Positions 36,628 to 44,752 are shown, counted from the first letter of the stretch. The stretch: 64,000 nucleotides of DNA from Salinibacterium sp. ZJ450 (GCF_011751885.2 NZ_CP061771.1:2046001-2110000), one strand, 5' to 3'. The notes: generated by a model from the letters alone, not told the origin. Made by a program: numbers and translations.

Positions 36628-37116
36628 TTAGCCGCGCTTCGCGAACTCCACCGGCGCTGCGACGTACGGTTGCCACGCCTGCCGCTCGCTGTCGCGAACG
36701 CGGCGCGGGCGGCCAGACCCGGAGTCGACCAGCACCACGGTCGTCGCCGCCCTGGCATACAGCACGAACGGGGTGGCCCCGATCGGCGAGCACACCTCGT
36801 AGCAGACCTCGATGCTCGCGCCTCCGATGCGCCCGAGCCACAACTGCACGTCGAGCGGCTGCCGCAGGTATGGCACCGGCGCCAGGTACTCGATCTCCTG
36901 ACGGGCCACCAGCGTGATCGTGTCCGACCCAGGCCGGGCATCGATCACCGCGGTGGATGCCCCGGCGGCGTGCTCATCGCCGACGAGCGACTCGTCGAGC
37001 CAGAACGCCTGCACGCGCACCTCTTCAAGCAGGCGCAGCATCGTGGCGTTGTTGACGTGCCCGTATGCGTCCAGGTCAGCCCAACGCAGCCGGATGGGCA
37101 CGTGCAGGCGCGCCAC
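36628..37116 (-). CDS. Acyl-CoA thioesterase (4HBT / FcbC-like)
   Basis: Single-hotdog thioesterase, 162 residues. The catalytic aspartate is in RWADLDAYGHVNNA (about 10-23), the classical 4HBT signature. The start is GTG with GAGGA 7 bases upstream; longer frames overlap ettA and are unsupported. It begins 2 bases after the ettA stop, a pairing I know as common in actinobacteria. Confidence 0.87.
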   Translation of the reverse strand: MARLHVPIRLRWADLDAYGHVNNATMLRLLEEVRVQAFWLDESLVGDEHAAGASTAVIDARPGSDTITLVARQEIEYLAPVPYLRQPLDVQLWLGRIGGASIEVCYEVCSPIGATPFVLYARAATTVVLVDSGSGRPRRVRDSERQAWQPYVAAPVEFAKRG

Positions 37117-37118
37117 GA

Positions 37119-38801
37119 TTAGTTCCTCGTGAGCTTCCGGTAGGCGGAGCGGTGGGGCTTCGCGGCATCCGGTCCCAAGCGTTCGATCTTGTTCTCTTCG
37201 TACGCCTCGAAGTTGCCCTCGAACCAGTACCAGTTGCCCGGGTCTTCCTCGGTGCCCTCGTAGGAGAGGATGTGCGTGGCGATGCGGTCGAGGAACCACC
37301 GGTCGTGGGTGATGACCACGGCGCAGCCGGGGAACTCGAGCAGCGCGTTCTCGAGGCTCGACAGGGTTTCCACGTCGAGGTCGTTAGTCGGTTCGTCGAG
37401 CAGCAGCAGGTTGCCACCCTGCTTGAGGGTCAGCGCCAGGTTGAGCCGGTTGCGCTCACCGCCGGAGAGCACGCCGGCCTTCTTCTGCTGGTCCGGGCCC
37501 TTGAACCCGAACTGCGAGACGTAAGCCCGCGAGGGGATCTCGGTCTTGCCGACCTGGATGTAGTCGAGCCCTTCGGAGACAACCTCCCAGAGGGTCTTGT
37601 TCGGGTCGATGCCACCGCGAGTCTGGTCGACGTAGGAGATCTGCACCGTCTCGCCGACCTTCAGGTCGCCGTTATCGAGCGGCTCCAGGCCCACAATGGT
37701 CTTGAACAGCGTGGTCTTGCCCACACCGTTCGGACCGATGACGCCGACGATGCCGTTGCGAGGCAGGGTGAAGCTGAGGCCCTCGATGAGCTTGCGGTCG
37801 TCGAAGCCCTTGGCGAGGTCCTTGGCCTCGATCACGATCTGACCGAGTCGGGGACCTGCCGGGATGACGATCTCTTCGAAGTCGAGCTTCCTGGTGCGCT
37901 CAGCCTCGGTGGCCATTTCCTCGTAGCGTGCGAGGCGCGCCTTCGACTTGGCCTGGCGGCCCTTCGCGTTGGAGCGCACCCAGTCCAGTTCCTCGGAGAG
38001 GCGCTTGGCGAGCTTCTGGTCCTTCTTGCCCTGAACCTGCAGCCGCTCCGACTTCTTCTCGAGATATGTCGAGTAGTTGCCCTCGTAGGGGTACAGGCGA
38101 CCGCGGTCGACCTCGGCGATCCATTCGGCGACGTGGTCGAGGAAGTACCGGTCGTGGGTGACGGCGATGACGGCGCCGTGGTACTGGGCCAGGTGCTGTT
38201 CCAGCCACAGCACGCTCTCCGCGTCAAGGTGGTTTGTGGGCTCGTCGAGCAGCAGCAGGTCGGGCTTCTGCAGCAGCAGCTTGCAGAGCGCCACGCGACG
38301 CTTCTCACCACCGGACAGGTAGGCGACCTCGGCGTCTCCCGGCGGGCAGCGCAGGGCATCCATGGCCTGCTCGAGCTGCGAGTCGAGGTCCCAGGCGTCG
38401 GCCGCGTCGATCTCTTCCTGCAGGGTGCCCATCTCGGCGAGCAACGAGTCGAAGTCGGCATCCGGCTCGGCCATCGCGGCAGAGATCTCGTTGAAGCGGT
38501 CGATCTTGCCCTTGATCGGGCCGACGCCCTCCTGCACGTTCTCGAGCACGGTCTTCGACTCGTCGAGAACCGGCTCCTGCATCAGGATGCCAACGCTGAA
38601 ACCAGGCGTCAGCTTGGCCTCGCCGTTGCTGGGGGTGTCGAGGCCCGCCATGATCTTCAGGATCGTGGACTTTCCGGCACCGTTCGGGCCGACCATTCCG
38701 ATCTTCGCCCCCGGAAGGAATGCCATAGTGACGTCGTCGAGGATGAGCTTGTCGCCGACCGCCTTGCGGGCGCGGACCATCGAGTAAATGTATTCGGCCA
38801 T
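37119..38801 (-). CDS. ettA: Energy-dependent translational throttle protein EttA (ABC-F)
   Basis: ABC-F ATPase, 560 residues, binding the ribosomal E site and gating elongation by ATP/ADP ratio. Two ABC domains: first Walker A GPNGAGKST at 38-46, second GPNGVGKTT near 356-364; signatures YLSGGEKRRV and LSGGERNRL; a basic linker between them. No membrane domain. The ATG is 123 bases from the next gene on the same strand (ssb). Confidence 0.95.
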   Translation of the reverse strand: MAEYIYSMVRARKAVGDKLILDDVTMAFLPGAKIGMVGPNGAGKSTILKIMAGLDTPSNGEAKLTPGFSVGILMQEPVLDESKTVLENVQEGVGPIKGKIDRFNEISAAMAEPDADFDSLLAEMGTLQEEIDAADAWDLDSQLEQAMDALRCPPGDAEVAYLSGGEKRRVALCKLLLQKPDLLLLDEPTNHLDAESVLWLEQHLAQYHGAVIAVTHDRYFLDHVAEWIAEVDRGRLYPYEGNYSTYLEKKSERLQVQGKKDQKLAKRLSEELDWVRSNAKGRQAKSKARLARYEEMATEAERTRKLDFEEIVIPAGPRLGQIVIEAKDLAKGFDDRKLIEGLSFTLPRNGIVGVIGPNGVGKTTLFKTIVGLEPLDNGDLKVGETVQISYVDQTRGGIDPNKTLWEVVSEGLDYIQVGKTEIPSRAYVSQFGFKGPDQQKKAGVLSGGERNRLNLALTLKQGGNLLLLDEPTNDLDVETLSSLENALLEFPGCAVVITHDRWFLDRIATHILSYEGTEEDPGNWYWFEGNFEAYEENKIERLGPDAAKPHRSAYRKLTRN

Positions 38802-38924
38802 GCCGCCCAGTCTAGGCGGGATCGGCTGACCGCTCTCCTTGAGCGGGGTGGCCCTCGTGAGCCACAGCCCGCCCCTTCCGAGTGCACCGGTGTAGGAAGT
38901 GCCCGCAGCGCGGATCCGCAGCTC

Positions 38925-39485
38925 CTAGAACGGAGTGCGCGGCGACGCGCCTGCATCCGCGTACTGGTCGGCCGCGGGGCCGTCCGACTCCGGGTTTGCA
39001 TCCGGAACCAGCGCGCCGGAGGCGGCATCCGCGGGCGCAAACTCGGCCTCTTCTGTCGGCGTTTCGTCGTCGGGCGCCGGCCCGTCCATGTCCGGCGCGG
39101 TGTCGCGGCCGAAACTGTCGCTCCGTGAGGGGGCGGTGCGCGTGAACGCGCTGGTGCCGAAGGTCAGGTCGTGGCCGACCGAGTCGGCGTCCACCTCCAC
39201 GGCGGTGCCGGATTTGGTGGAGTTCTCCCACGACTTGAGGCGAAGTTTTCCGGTGACGATCACCCTCTGCCCCTTCTTGATGGAGATCATGCTGTTCAAC
39301 GCCAGCCCCCGAAAGGTGCTGATTGTGTACCAATTGGTGTACGTGTCCACCCACTCCTGCTTGTCCTTGTCGAAGCGACGGTGGTTGGAGCCGAGGCGGA
39401 AATCCGTGATGGGCACACCCTTGTCGGTGAGCCGGTGGTTCGGCTCTGTCGCGACAAATCCGGTGAGCGTGATGGTGTCGGTCAT
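38925..39485 (-). CDS. ssb: Single-stranded DNA-binding protein, second type
   Basis: OB-fold SSB, 186 residues. The OB core (residues 1-112) has VATEPNHRLTDKGVPITDFRLGS, WYTISTFRGLALNS and KGQRVIVTGKLRL. The tail is disordered and acidic overall but ends ASPRTPF, lacking the acidic DDDIPF tip that recruits partner proteins. Location beside ettA, not beside rpsF/rpsR, also marks it as an accessory SSB. The frame is open upstream of the ATG used. Confidence 0.88.
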   Translation of the reverse strand: MTDTITLTGFVATEPNHRLTDKGVPITDFRLGSNHRRFDKDKQEWVDTYTNWYTISTFRGLALNSMISIKKGQRVIVTGKLRLKSWENSTKSGTAVEVDADSVGHDLTFGTSAFTRTAPSRSDSFGRDTAPDMDGPAPDDETPTEEAEFAPADAASGALVPDANPESDGPAADQYADAGASPRTPF

Positions 39486-39614
39486 GTCAGGTCCGTTCTG
39501 TGATGGATGACGCGGTGTCGGATGACGCGGTGGACGAACCCCGACGGCGAGCTCGTGCCGGGAATCTCGCCAGCCGGGGTCCGTCTGCACAGTGTTGCCG
39601 ACCCGCGCACAGCA

Positions 39615-39655
39615 CGAACGCCGGATGTCCCCGTCTGGGGAACATCCGGCGTTCG
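39615..39655. terminator. Long hairpin terminator
   Basis: cgaacgccggatgtcccc / gggg-a-acatccggcgttcg, 18 pairs with one bulged base and a 4-base loop, just past the stop of the 71-residue minus-strand gene. Confidence 0.85.
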
Positions 39656-39705
39656 ACGACCTGTGGAGGCCTAGATGGTGGCCCGCGGTCAGGGAGTCCC
39701 GCGCG

Positions 39706-39921
39706 TTAGTGCTCTCGGAACTCCGGGCGACCGGTGCCCGGCGGCAGGCTTGCCACGAGCGCGTTCTTCACCACATCGAGCGTGGGGTACACGCCGCGCG
39801 TCTGGTCGTCACCGAGCAGCTTGAAGGTGAAGCCCTCTTCGGTGCGGTGCACCGAGCCGAGCGCGCCCGCCGGACCGAATGCAACCCAGGTCTGCAACAC
39901 GTTGGCCGCGTTGTCATTCAT
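39706..39921 (-). CDS. Small conserved protein of unknown function
   Basis: A 71-residue acidic-neutral protein (MNDNAANVLQTWVAFGP...GRPEFREH). The pattern WVAFGPAGALGSVHRTEEGF then YPTLDVVKNAL suggests a compact beta-beta-alpha fold. I recall close relatives in Microbacteriaceae but no function. Followed by a very strong terminator, so probably expressed by itself at high level. Confidence 0.68.
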   Translation of the reverse strand: MNDNAANVLQTWVAFGPAGALGSVHRTEEGFTFKLLGDDQTRGVYPTLDVVKNALVASLPPGTGRPEFREH

Positions 39922-39987
39922 CAGTGAACCCCTTTTCCTGTGTCGCTCGCGACGCTACGCCGGATACCGCGCACTGTCGACAGCGCG

Positions 39988-40515
39988 TCAGAGCGGCTTG
40001 ATGTACTCCGTGTAGCTGGCGCGGATCTTGTTGACCTTCGGCACGGCGACCGCCATGCAGTAGCCCTGGCCGGGATTCTTGGCGAAGAAGTCCTGATGGT
40101 AGTCCTCTGCCTCGAAGAACACGCCAAGGGGCTCCAGTTGGGTGACGATGCCGCCGTCCCAGTACTCGGATGCGCGCTGCAGCGCCGACTCGAACAGCGC
40201 TTTCTGCTCGTCGTCGGTGTAGTACATCGCGGAACGATACTGCGTGCCGATGTCGTTGCCCTGCCGGTTGAGCTGGCGCGGGTCGTGCAGGGTGAAGAAC
40301 ACGTCGAGGATCACCTCGGCGGGGATCACATCGGGGTCGAATGTGACGGCCACCGCTTCGGCATGACCGGTTGTGCCGGTGCACACCTGTTCGTAGTTCG
40401 GGTTCGGGATCCCTCCCCCGGTATAACCCGACACCACATCCGAAACACCATTCAACGTGCGGTACACCGCGTCGAGGCACCAGAAACAACCACCGGCGAG
40501 CACAAAGGTCTGCAT
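39988..40515 (-). CDS. msrA: Peptide methionine sulfoxide reductase A
   Basis: Repairs oxidised methionine (S-form). 175 residues with the catalytic motif GGCFWC at 8-13, GYTGG and HAEAVAV, and the C-terminal GYCMAVAVPK. The Cys in GYC is a probable resolving residue. Start ATG 40515; a TTG two codons earlier lacks an RBS. Head-to-head with the aldo/keto reductase remnant at a 22-base gap. Confidence 0.94.
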   Translation of the reverse strand: MQTFVLAGGCFWCLDAVYRTLNGVSDVVSGYTGGGIPNPNYEQVCTGTTGHAEAVAVTFDPDVIPAEVILDVFFTLHDPRQLNRQGNDIGTQYRSAMYYTDDEQKALFESALQRASEYWDGGIVTQLEPLGVFFEAEDYHQDFFAKNPGQGYCMAVAVPKVNKIRASYTEYIKPL

Positions 40516-40525
40516 ACCCAAACCC

Positions 40526-40531
40526 TAAGCT
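40526..40531 (+). promoter_or_regulatory. Candidate -10 box for leaderless transcript
   Basis: TAAGCT (TAnnnT) six bases before the ATG at 40538, the spacing expected for leaderless actinobacterial mRNA. Confidence 0.45.
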
Positions 40532-40537
40532 GTCACC

Positions 40538-40624
40538 ATGAGCGACGTCGCCGTGTCCCAGCGTTATGACAGCATGCCGTATCGCCGATCCGGGCGCGGC
40601 GCATCACGGCTGGCGGTCAGCTGA
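40538..40624 (+). pseudogene. N-terminal remnant of an aldo/keto reductase
   Basis: A 28-codon frame beginning ATG AGC GAC reads ...SQRYDSMPYRRSGRG and stops at TGA 40622. The string RYDSMPYRRSGR is the typical beginning of AKR proteins of the YghZ/GpR type (RY..MxYRRxGRSGLxLP). After GRG it diverges and stops, so the rest of the enzyme has been lost. The next gene starts 2 bases later, and may use this fragment's promoter and translation start. It could instead be a functional leader peptide. Confidence 0.62.
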
Positions 40625-40626
40625 GC

Positions 40627-41571
40627 GTGGGCTACGTCTACGCACTGCTTGCGGCAGTGCTCTTCGGAGTGAACGGCAGCGTGACGAAGGTCACCATGGA
40701 AGCCGGCCTTGACCCCACGCAACTCACCCAGTTCCGTGTGCTCGGCACCGCGATCCTCGCCGGGATAGCGCTCGGCGTCATCGATCGCCGGGCGTTCCGC
40801 GTAACCGCCCGCCAGCTGGCCTGGTTCGCCTTCCTCGGCGTGTTCGGCGTCGCGCTGCTGCAGGCCAGCTATGCCGTGGCGGTTCAGCTGCTTCCCGTCG
40901 GCATCGCGCTGCTGCTTGAGTACATGGCCGTGCTGCTGGTCGCCGTGGTGGCGTTCTTCTTCTTCCACGAGCGGGTGAAGGCGCGGCTCTGGGTGGCGAT
41001 CGCCTGCGTGCTCGCCGGGCTGGCGTTGGTCGCCGAGATCTGGGCGAGCGAGCTGAACGGCGTGGGCGTGCTGATGGCGCTGGCCGCGGCTGTGATGCTG
41101 ACGATCTACTTCCTGGTCGGGGAACGTCAGGTTGCCGCGACATCCCCGCTCGCCGTGTCGTTCTGGTCGATGGCGTTCGCGGCGGTGTTCTGGGCGTTCC
41201 TCAGCGGGTGGTGGCGCATCGACCCCGTGTCGTTCGTGACGCCTGTCTCGCTCGGCGGCAACCTGGCCTCAGTCGAAGTGCCCATGCTGGTGCCTCTGCT
41301 CTGGAACGTGGTGCTCGGATCCTTCGCCCCGTTCCTGCTCAGTTTTCTGGCCCTGCGTCACCTGCCCGCCACTGCGGCTGGCGTGGTGGCGTCGTCAGAG
41401 GTGCTGTTCGCGTTCTTCTTCGCCTGGCTCTGGCTGGGCGAGTCGCTGGACGCGGTGCAGCTCATCGGCGCGGGCGTGGTGCTCGTGGGCATTGTGCTGG
41501 CACAGACCGCCCGGGCAGGAAAGGTAGTCGACGCCGACCTGGCGCTGCCTGACCTGGCCATCCGCCGCTGA
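40627..41571 (+). CDS. EamA-domain (DMT superfamily) metabolite transporter
   Basis: Ten-helix membrane transporter, 314 residues, with two EamA repeats (LLAAVLFGVNGSVTKVTME at the N-terminus; TAAGVVASSEVLFAFFFAWLWLGE in the second half). Such proteins usually export amino acids or metabolites. The GTG start has no good RBS and lies 2 bases after the stop of the preceding short frame, so coupling is likely. Confidence 0.84.
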   Translation: MGYVYALLAAVLFGVNGSVTKVTMEAGLDPTQLTQFRVLGTAILAGIALGVIDRRAFRVTARQLAWFAFLGVFGVALLQASYAVAVQLLPVGIALLLEYMAVLLVAVVAFFFFHERVKARLWVAIACVLAGLALVAEIWASELNGVGVLMALAAAVMLTIYFLVGERQVAATSPLAVSFWSMAFAAVFWAFLSGWWRIDPVSFVTPVSLGGNLASVEVPMLVPLLWNVVLGSFAPFLLSFLALRHLPATAAGVVASSEVLFAFFFAWLWLGESLDAVQLIGAGVVLVGIVLAQTARAGKVVDADLALPDLAIRR

Positions 41572-41640
41572 TATCGCGGATTTCGCAATTTCGCCTGTCA
41601 CTACGCAGCACTCCCGCGTGTTCGGGCTATCGTGCCCACC

Positions 41641-42489
41641 ATGCAGTGGTGGAACAACTTCGTGAACTGGCTTCTCTCCGACGACGGATGGCGGGTCTTC
41701 TCCACCGCGATCCTCCCCTTTATCGCGATCCTCGTAGCAGGCGTCATCGCGGCCCTCATCGGCCGGCGATCCGCCGAGCGTGTGCTGGCGTTCCAGGACC
41801 GTGAGCTCAAGGCATCCGCTGTCGCTGCCCTGATCGGCGCTGGCCGCAAGGCCGCCGTGTGGAGCTCGCTCACCGTGCAGGAGCAGTCGCACTACGACAA
41901 CCAGATCAGCGAGTCCGACGCCCGCGTGCGGCTGCTGCCCGTTTCAGGGTCGACTCTGGCCGGCGATTGGGCCGCGCACCAACTCTCTGAGATGAAGAAG
42001 AACTCGGCCATCTTCAGTTTTCAGGCCGAGCAGACTCTCGACGAGTTCCGCGACAGGCTGATCGAGTGGCAGCACAAGCCCAGCCGCGCCAAGAAGCTGT
42101 TCAAGCAGGACCTCGAACAGTGGAAGTACGCGCAGCCGTCGCCGGAGCAGGAACTGTCGGTGCAGCAGCAGGAGTGGGCCGCATCAACCCGTGCTGCGGA
42201 GGTCGCCGCCGCGGCGCTGCCAGTGGACCGTCGCACCAGCGCGTCCGCGACCGCTGAGCCGCGCGACATCACCCCGGCCGTGCCGCCGGTCACGGTCGCG
42301 TCATCCGCGCCCACCGCCGAGACTCCGGCGCCACTCGCGCCCGCGATCACTCCGCAGCCGGCGCTGACTGAGTCCGTACCGAGCCCGGTGGAACCGAAGC
42401 CGTACGCGACCTCAGACCTCGACAGCTACTCTCCGCCGGTCACGGCCAGCACGGTCCGACAGCGGATCAACCCGTCTACCGACGACTAG
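41641..42489 (+). CDS. Membrane-anchored protein with disordered tail
   Basis: A 282-residue protein: N-terminal single membrane segment (about 24-42: LPFIAILVAGVIAALIGRR), then a helical region (to about 165) with the conserved AAVWSSLTVQEQSHYDNQISESD, then a Pro/Ala/Thr-rich low-complexity tail (about 175-282). It is oriented like small DUF-type membrane scaffolds. No recognised function. ATG 41641 was chosen; a GTG three codons earlier is possible. Confidence 0.7.
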   Translation: MQWWNNFVNWLLSDDGWRVFSTAILPFIAILVAGVIAALIGRRSAERVLAFQDRELKASAVAALIGAGRKAAVWSSLTVQEQSHYDNQISESDARVRLLPVSGSTLAGDWAAHQLSEMKKNSAIFSFQAEQTLDEFRDRLIEWQHKPSRAKKLFKQDLEQWKYAQPSPEQELSVQQQEWAASTRAAEVAAAALPVDRRTSASATAEPRDITPAVPPVTVASSAPTAETPAPLAPAITPQPALTESVPSPVEPKPYATSDLDSYSPPVTASTVRQRINPSTDD

Positions 42490-42515
42490 GGCTATCACCC
42501 ACCGAGGCTATGCCC

Positions 42516-42573
42516 GCGGTGTTTCTCACACCATGCGGCGGTACGTAGCCCCGCATGGTGTGAGAAACCCCGC
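42516..42573. repeat. Long inverted repeat (REP-like or terminator)
   Basis: Two 23-base arms with a single mismatch (core gtttctcacaccatgcgg / ccgcatggtgtgagaaac) around a 12-base spacer, between convergent genes. It can act as a bidirectional terminator; the gene-free flank up to 42634 holds nothing else except near-repeats of CTA(T/C)GCCCG. Confidence 0.85.
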
Positions 42574-42634
42574 ATCGTTCAACGCGCGGTGCTACGCCCG
42601 AGTAAGCGCTACAGAACCTCGGTGCGAAGAACGG

Positions 42635-43168
42635 CTAGAGCTCGTCTTCGGCCGCGTGCTGTGCGGTGATCTCCAGATAACGGTCAGCGTTCGCGACCAG
42701 CCCGGCGATCTCGTCCGGGCTGAGCTCGCGGCGCACCTTGGCGGGCACGCCCGCAACGAGTGAGCGCGGCGGCACCACGGTGCCCTCGAGCACCACGGCG
42801 CCAGCGGCCACCAGCGACTCGGCGCCGATCTCAGCGCCGTTCAGAATGGTGGCGCTCATTCCGATCAGCGAGTTGTCGCCGATCGTGCAGCCGTGCAGCA
42901 CCGCGCGGTGGCCGACCGACACACCTGAGCCCACGATCGTCGGCTTTCCCGGGTCGCCGTGCACCACGACGCCGTCCTGGATGTTCGACCCGCGGCCGAT
43001 TTCGATTCGATCCCGATCGCCGCGCAACACCGCGCCGTACCAGATGCTGGCGCCGGCGGCGACGTGCACGTCACCGATGAGGGCGGCCGTCGGGGCCAGC
43101 CAGGCCTCTCCGTCGACGTCGGGCAGCTTTCCGTTTACAGCACGCAGCAGTGCGGTGTTTTCAGACAT
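42635..43168 (-). CDS. Gamma-class carbonic anhydrase family protein
   Basis: Left-handed beta-helix protein, 177 residues, with hexapeptide repeats (IGDVHVAAGASIWYGAVLRGD) and the metal-site histidines in VVVHGDPG and VGHRAVLHGC. Family members are gamma-CA-like or PaaY-type. Its ATG (43168) is one base past the 3' end of tRNA-Arg on the same strand, so there is no room for an RBS: the mRNA after tRNA processing would be leaderless. Confidence 0.88.
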   Translation of the reverse strand: MSENTALLRAVNGKLPDVDGEAWLAPTAALIGDVHVAAGASIWYGAVLRGDRDRIEIGRGSNIQDGVVVHGDPGKPTIVGSGVSVGHRAVLHGCTIGDNSLIGMSATILNGAEIGAESLVAAGAVVLEGTVVPPRSLVAGVPAKVRRELSPDEIAGLVANADRYLEITAQHAAEDEL

Positions 43169-43169
43169 G

Positions 43170-43242
43170 TGCCCCCGGCAGGAATCGAACCTGCGACCAA
43201 GAGATTAGAAGGCTCCTGCTCTATCCGCTGAGCTACGGGGGC
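43170..43242 (-). tRNA. tRNA-Arg (anticodon TCT), embedded in an operon
   Basis: Acceptor GCCCCCG / CGGGGGC, D-arm GCTC..GAGC, loop CTTCTAA giving anticodon TCT, T-arm with GTTCGATTCC, discriminator A. CCA is not encoded. The tRNA lies 8 bases after the stop of the thioredoxin-like gene and 1 base before the ATG of the gamma-CA gene, all on the minus strand. Confidence 0.93.
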
Positions 43243-43250
43243 GACGGTGT

Positions 43251-43514
43251 TTACGATACCGTGCGAGCCAGCGCCACCAGCACTTGGTTGACGGTCGGCA
43301 CTCCCTCGGCGCGGAACACCTCGGTGCCATCCTCCTGACGCACCAGCACGGTGGGCGTCACCCGCACGTGAGCCGCCTCGGCCAGCTCCGGCGCCAGGGC
43401 GACGTCATGCTCAACCACCGAAGCGGCTGGCACCAGTTTCTGAACCTGATCGAGCACGAACCGCGTCTGGCTGCACGGTTCGCAGAACATCGACGAGAAG
43501 TAGACGAGCTGCAC
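43251..43514 (-). CDS. Small thioredoxin/glutaredoxin-like protein
   Basis: An 87-residue thioredoxin-fold protein with the redox motif CEPC (residues 11-14) at the expected position (VYFSSMFCEPCSQTR) and the cis-Pro segment VRVTPTVLV. Reduces disulfides; the low molecular weight resembles glutaredoxin-like NrdH. It follows the upstream small gene by 3 bases, so these are co-translated, and is 8 bases upstream of tRNA-Arg. Confidence 0.86.
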   Translation of the reverse strand: MQLVYFSSMFCEPCSQTRFVLDQVQKLVPAASVVEHDVALAPELAEAAHVRVTPTVLVRQEDGTEVFRAEGVPTVNQVLVALARTVS

Positions 43515-43517
43515 GCT

Positions 43518-43796
43518 TTAGAGCTCGCCCCGGTCTTCGAGGGCTTCGAGCTCGTCGCTCTCCGCCGCATCCCACAAATACACGACCTGGACCTGGTCGC
43601 CGACCGACCGCGCGGTCACGGCGTTGTAGACCAGCATGGTTTCGATTCCATCCACCGACGCGAGCGTGGTGATCTCCTTGTCCCAGCCGCCTGCCGCCGA
43701 CGCGACGCGACGCTCGGACTGTCCATCGAAGGCGCCGCCCTTGTAGAAGACGACGTATTCGTCGCCGCGGGCAACCATCGGAGTGTTCTCTGTCAT
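43518..43796 (-). CDS. Conserved hypothetical protein, first gene of tRNA-containing operon
   Basis: A 92-residue soluble protein (MTENTPMVARGDEYVVFYKGG). It contains GGAFDGQSERRV and VYNAVTARSVGDQVQVVYLWD, a pattern of short beta strands. Small proteins of this form occur in actinobacteria without assigned function. Gene spacing to the thioredoxin-like gene is 3 bases. Confidence 0.72.
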   Translation of the reverse strand: MTENTPMVARGDEYVVFYKGGAFDGQSERRVASAAGGWDKEITTLASVDGIETMLVYNAVTARSVGDQVQVVYLWDAAESDELEALEDRGEL

Positions 43797-43957
43797 AGTC
43801 CAGTCCTACCAGACCGCGCCACCGCCCGCCGCTTCGCCGCCCCGAAGAACGAACAGCGTGTGCCCGGCGTATGACAACGCGTGTCCGGTCGCTGAACGTT
43901 TGGCGAATGCTGCTACGGCGTGCTGCGCTGATTCGCCGGCGGATCGACACTGGTGCC

Positions 43958-44743
43958 GTGACGAACAGATGGCAACGCTACGTGGCGGTGGGCGACTCGA
44001 TCACCGAGGGATTCTGTGATCCCGCGTTTGACGGACCGGGCGTCTGGCTCGGCTGGGCCGACCGTCTGGCAGCGATCCTGGACGGCAACGCCCGCATCGG
44101 CGGGGGCGGCGGCAGCATCGACTTCGCCAATCTGGCGGTGCGGGGACGCCGTGTTTCGGATGTCGTGCACAACCAGATTCCCCGCGCCATCGAGCTCGGC
44201 GCCGACCTGGTCTCGATCATGGTTGGCGGCAACGATCTGATGGGGGCCAGGGCGAATCCGGACGCCCTCGCCGATGAACTCGAACACGGTGTCAAGCAGC
44301 TGAAGACGGCCGGTGTCGATGTGCTGCTGGCGACATCCTTCGATCCGCAGTTCGCCCTGTTTTTGAAGCCGCTGCGGGGCCGCTCCGCCGTGTTCAACGC
44401 CAACCTGTGGTCGATCGCACGCACCCACAAGACCTTCACCCTCGACCTGTGGGGCATCCGCGAACTGCAGAACCGGGCCATGTGGGCCGAGGATCGGGTG
44501 CACCTGACCAGTGCCGGCCACCAGCTGCTTGCGCGCCGCGCGGCCCACGCGCTGGGCGTCGCGTACGCCGAGATCCCCGCGACGCACATGCCCGGCGAGG
44601 ACACCGCCCCACGGCTCTCATCACTCAACTGGCTGCACACCTACGCGCTGCCATGGGTCGGACGGCGGGTGCGCGGCGTGTCAGCGGGTGACGGGATGTC
44701 GCCGAAGCTGCCGGTGCCGATGCAGGTCAGTGCTCGGCGATAG
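43958..44743 (+). CDS. SGNH/GDSL hydrolase
   Basis: A 261-residue esterase-type hydrolase from the GTG start (VTNRWQRYVAVGDS). SGNH blocks are visible: GDSITEG (Ser), NLAVRG, GGND, and the catalytic His in DRVHLTSAGHQ. No signal peptide is seen, so it is probably cytoplasmic. Longer upstream frames would add an Arg-rich stretch with no homology. Its TAG stop overlaps the -10 box of the next gene. Confidence 0.82.
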   Translation: MTNRWQRYVAVGDSITEGFCDPAFDGPGVWLGWADRLAAILDGNARIGGGGGSIDFANLAVRGRRVSDVVHNQIPRAIELGADLVSIMVGGNDLMGARANPDALADELEHGVKQLKTAGVDVLLATSFDPQFALFLKPLRGRSAVFNANLWSIARTHKTFTLDLWGIRELQNRAMWAEDRVHLTSAGHQLLARRAAHALGVAYAEIPATHMPGEDTAPRLSSLNWLHTYALPWVGRRVRGVSAGDGMSPKLPVPMQVSARR

Positions 44744-44746
44744 AAT
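44741..44746 (+). promoter_or_regulatory. -10 box of leaderless orn promoter
   Basis: TAGAAT six bases before the orn ATG, overlapping the TAG stop of the GDSL gene; the position fits a leaderless transcript. Confidence 0.5.
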
Positions 44747-44752
44747 CGCCTA

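Noticed and set aside
37065-39128. A 687-codon plus-strand frame across ettA
   Set aside because: Antisense to a clear ABC-F protein; no start signal and no domain.
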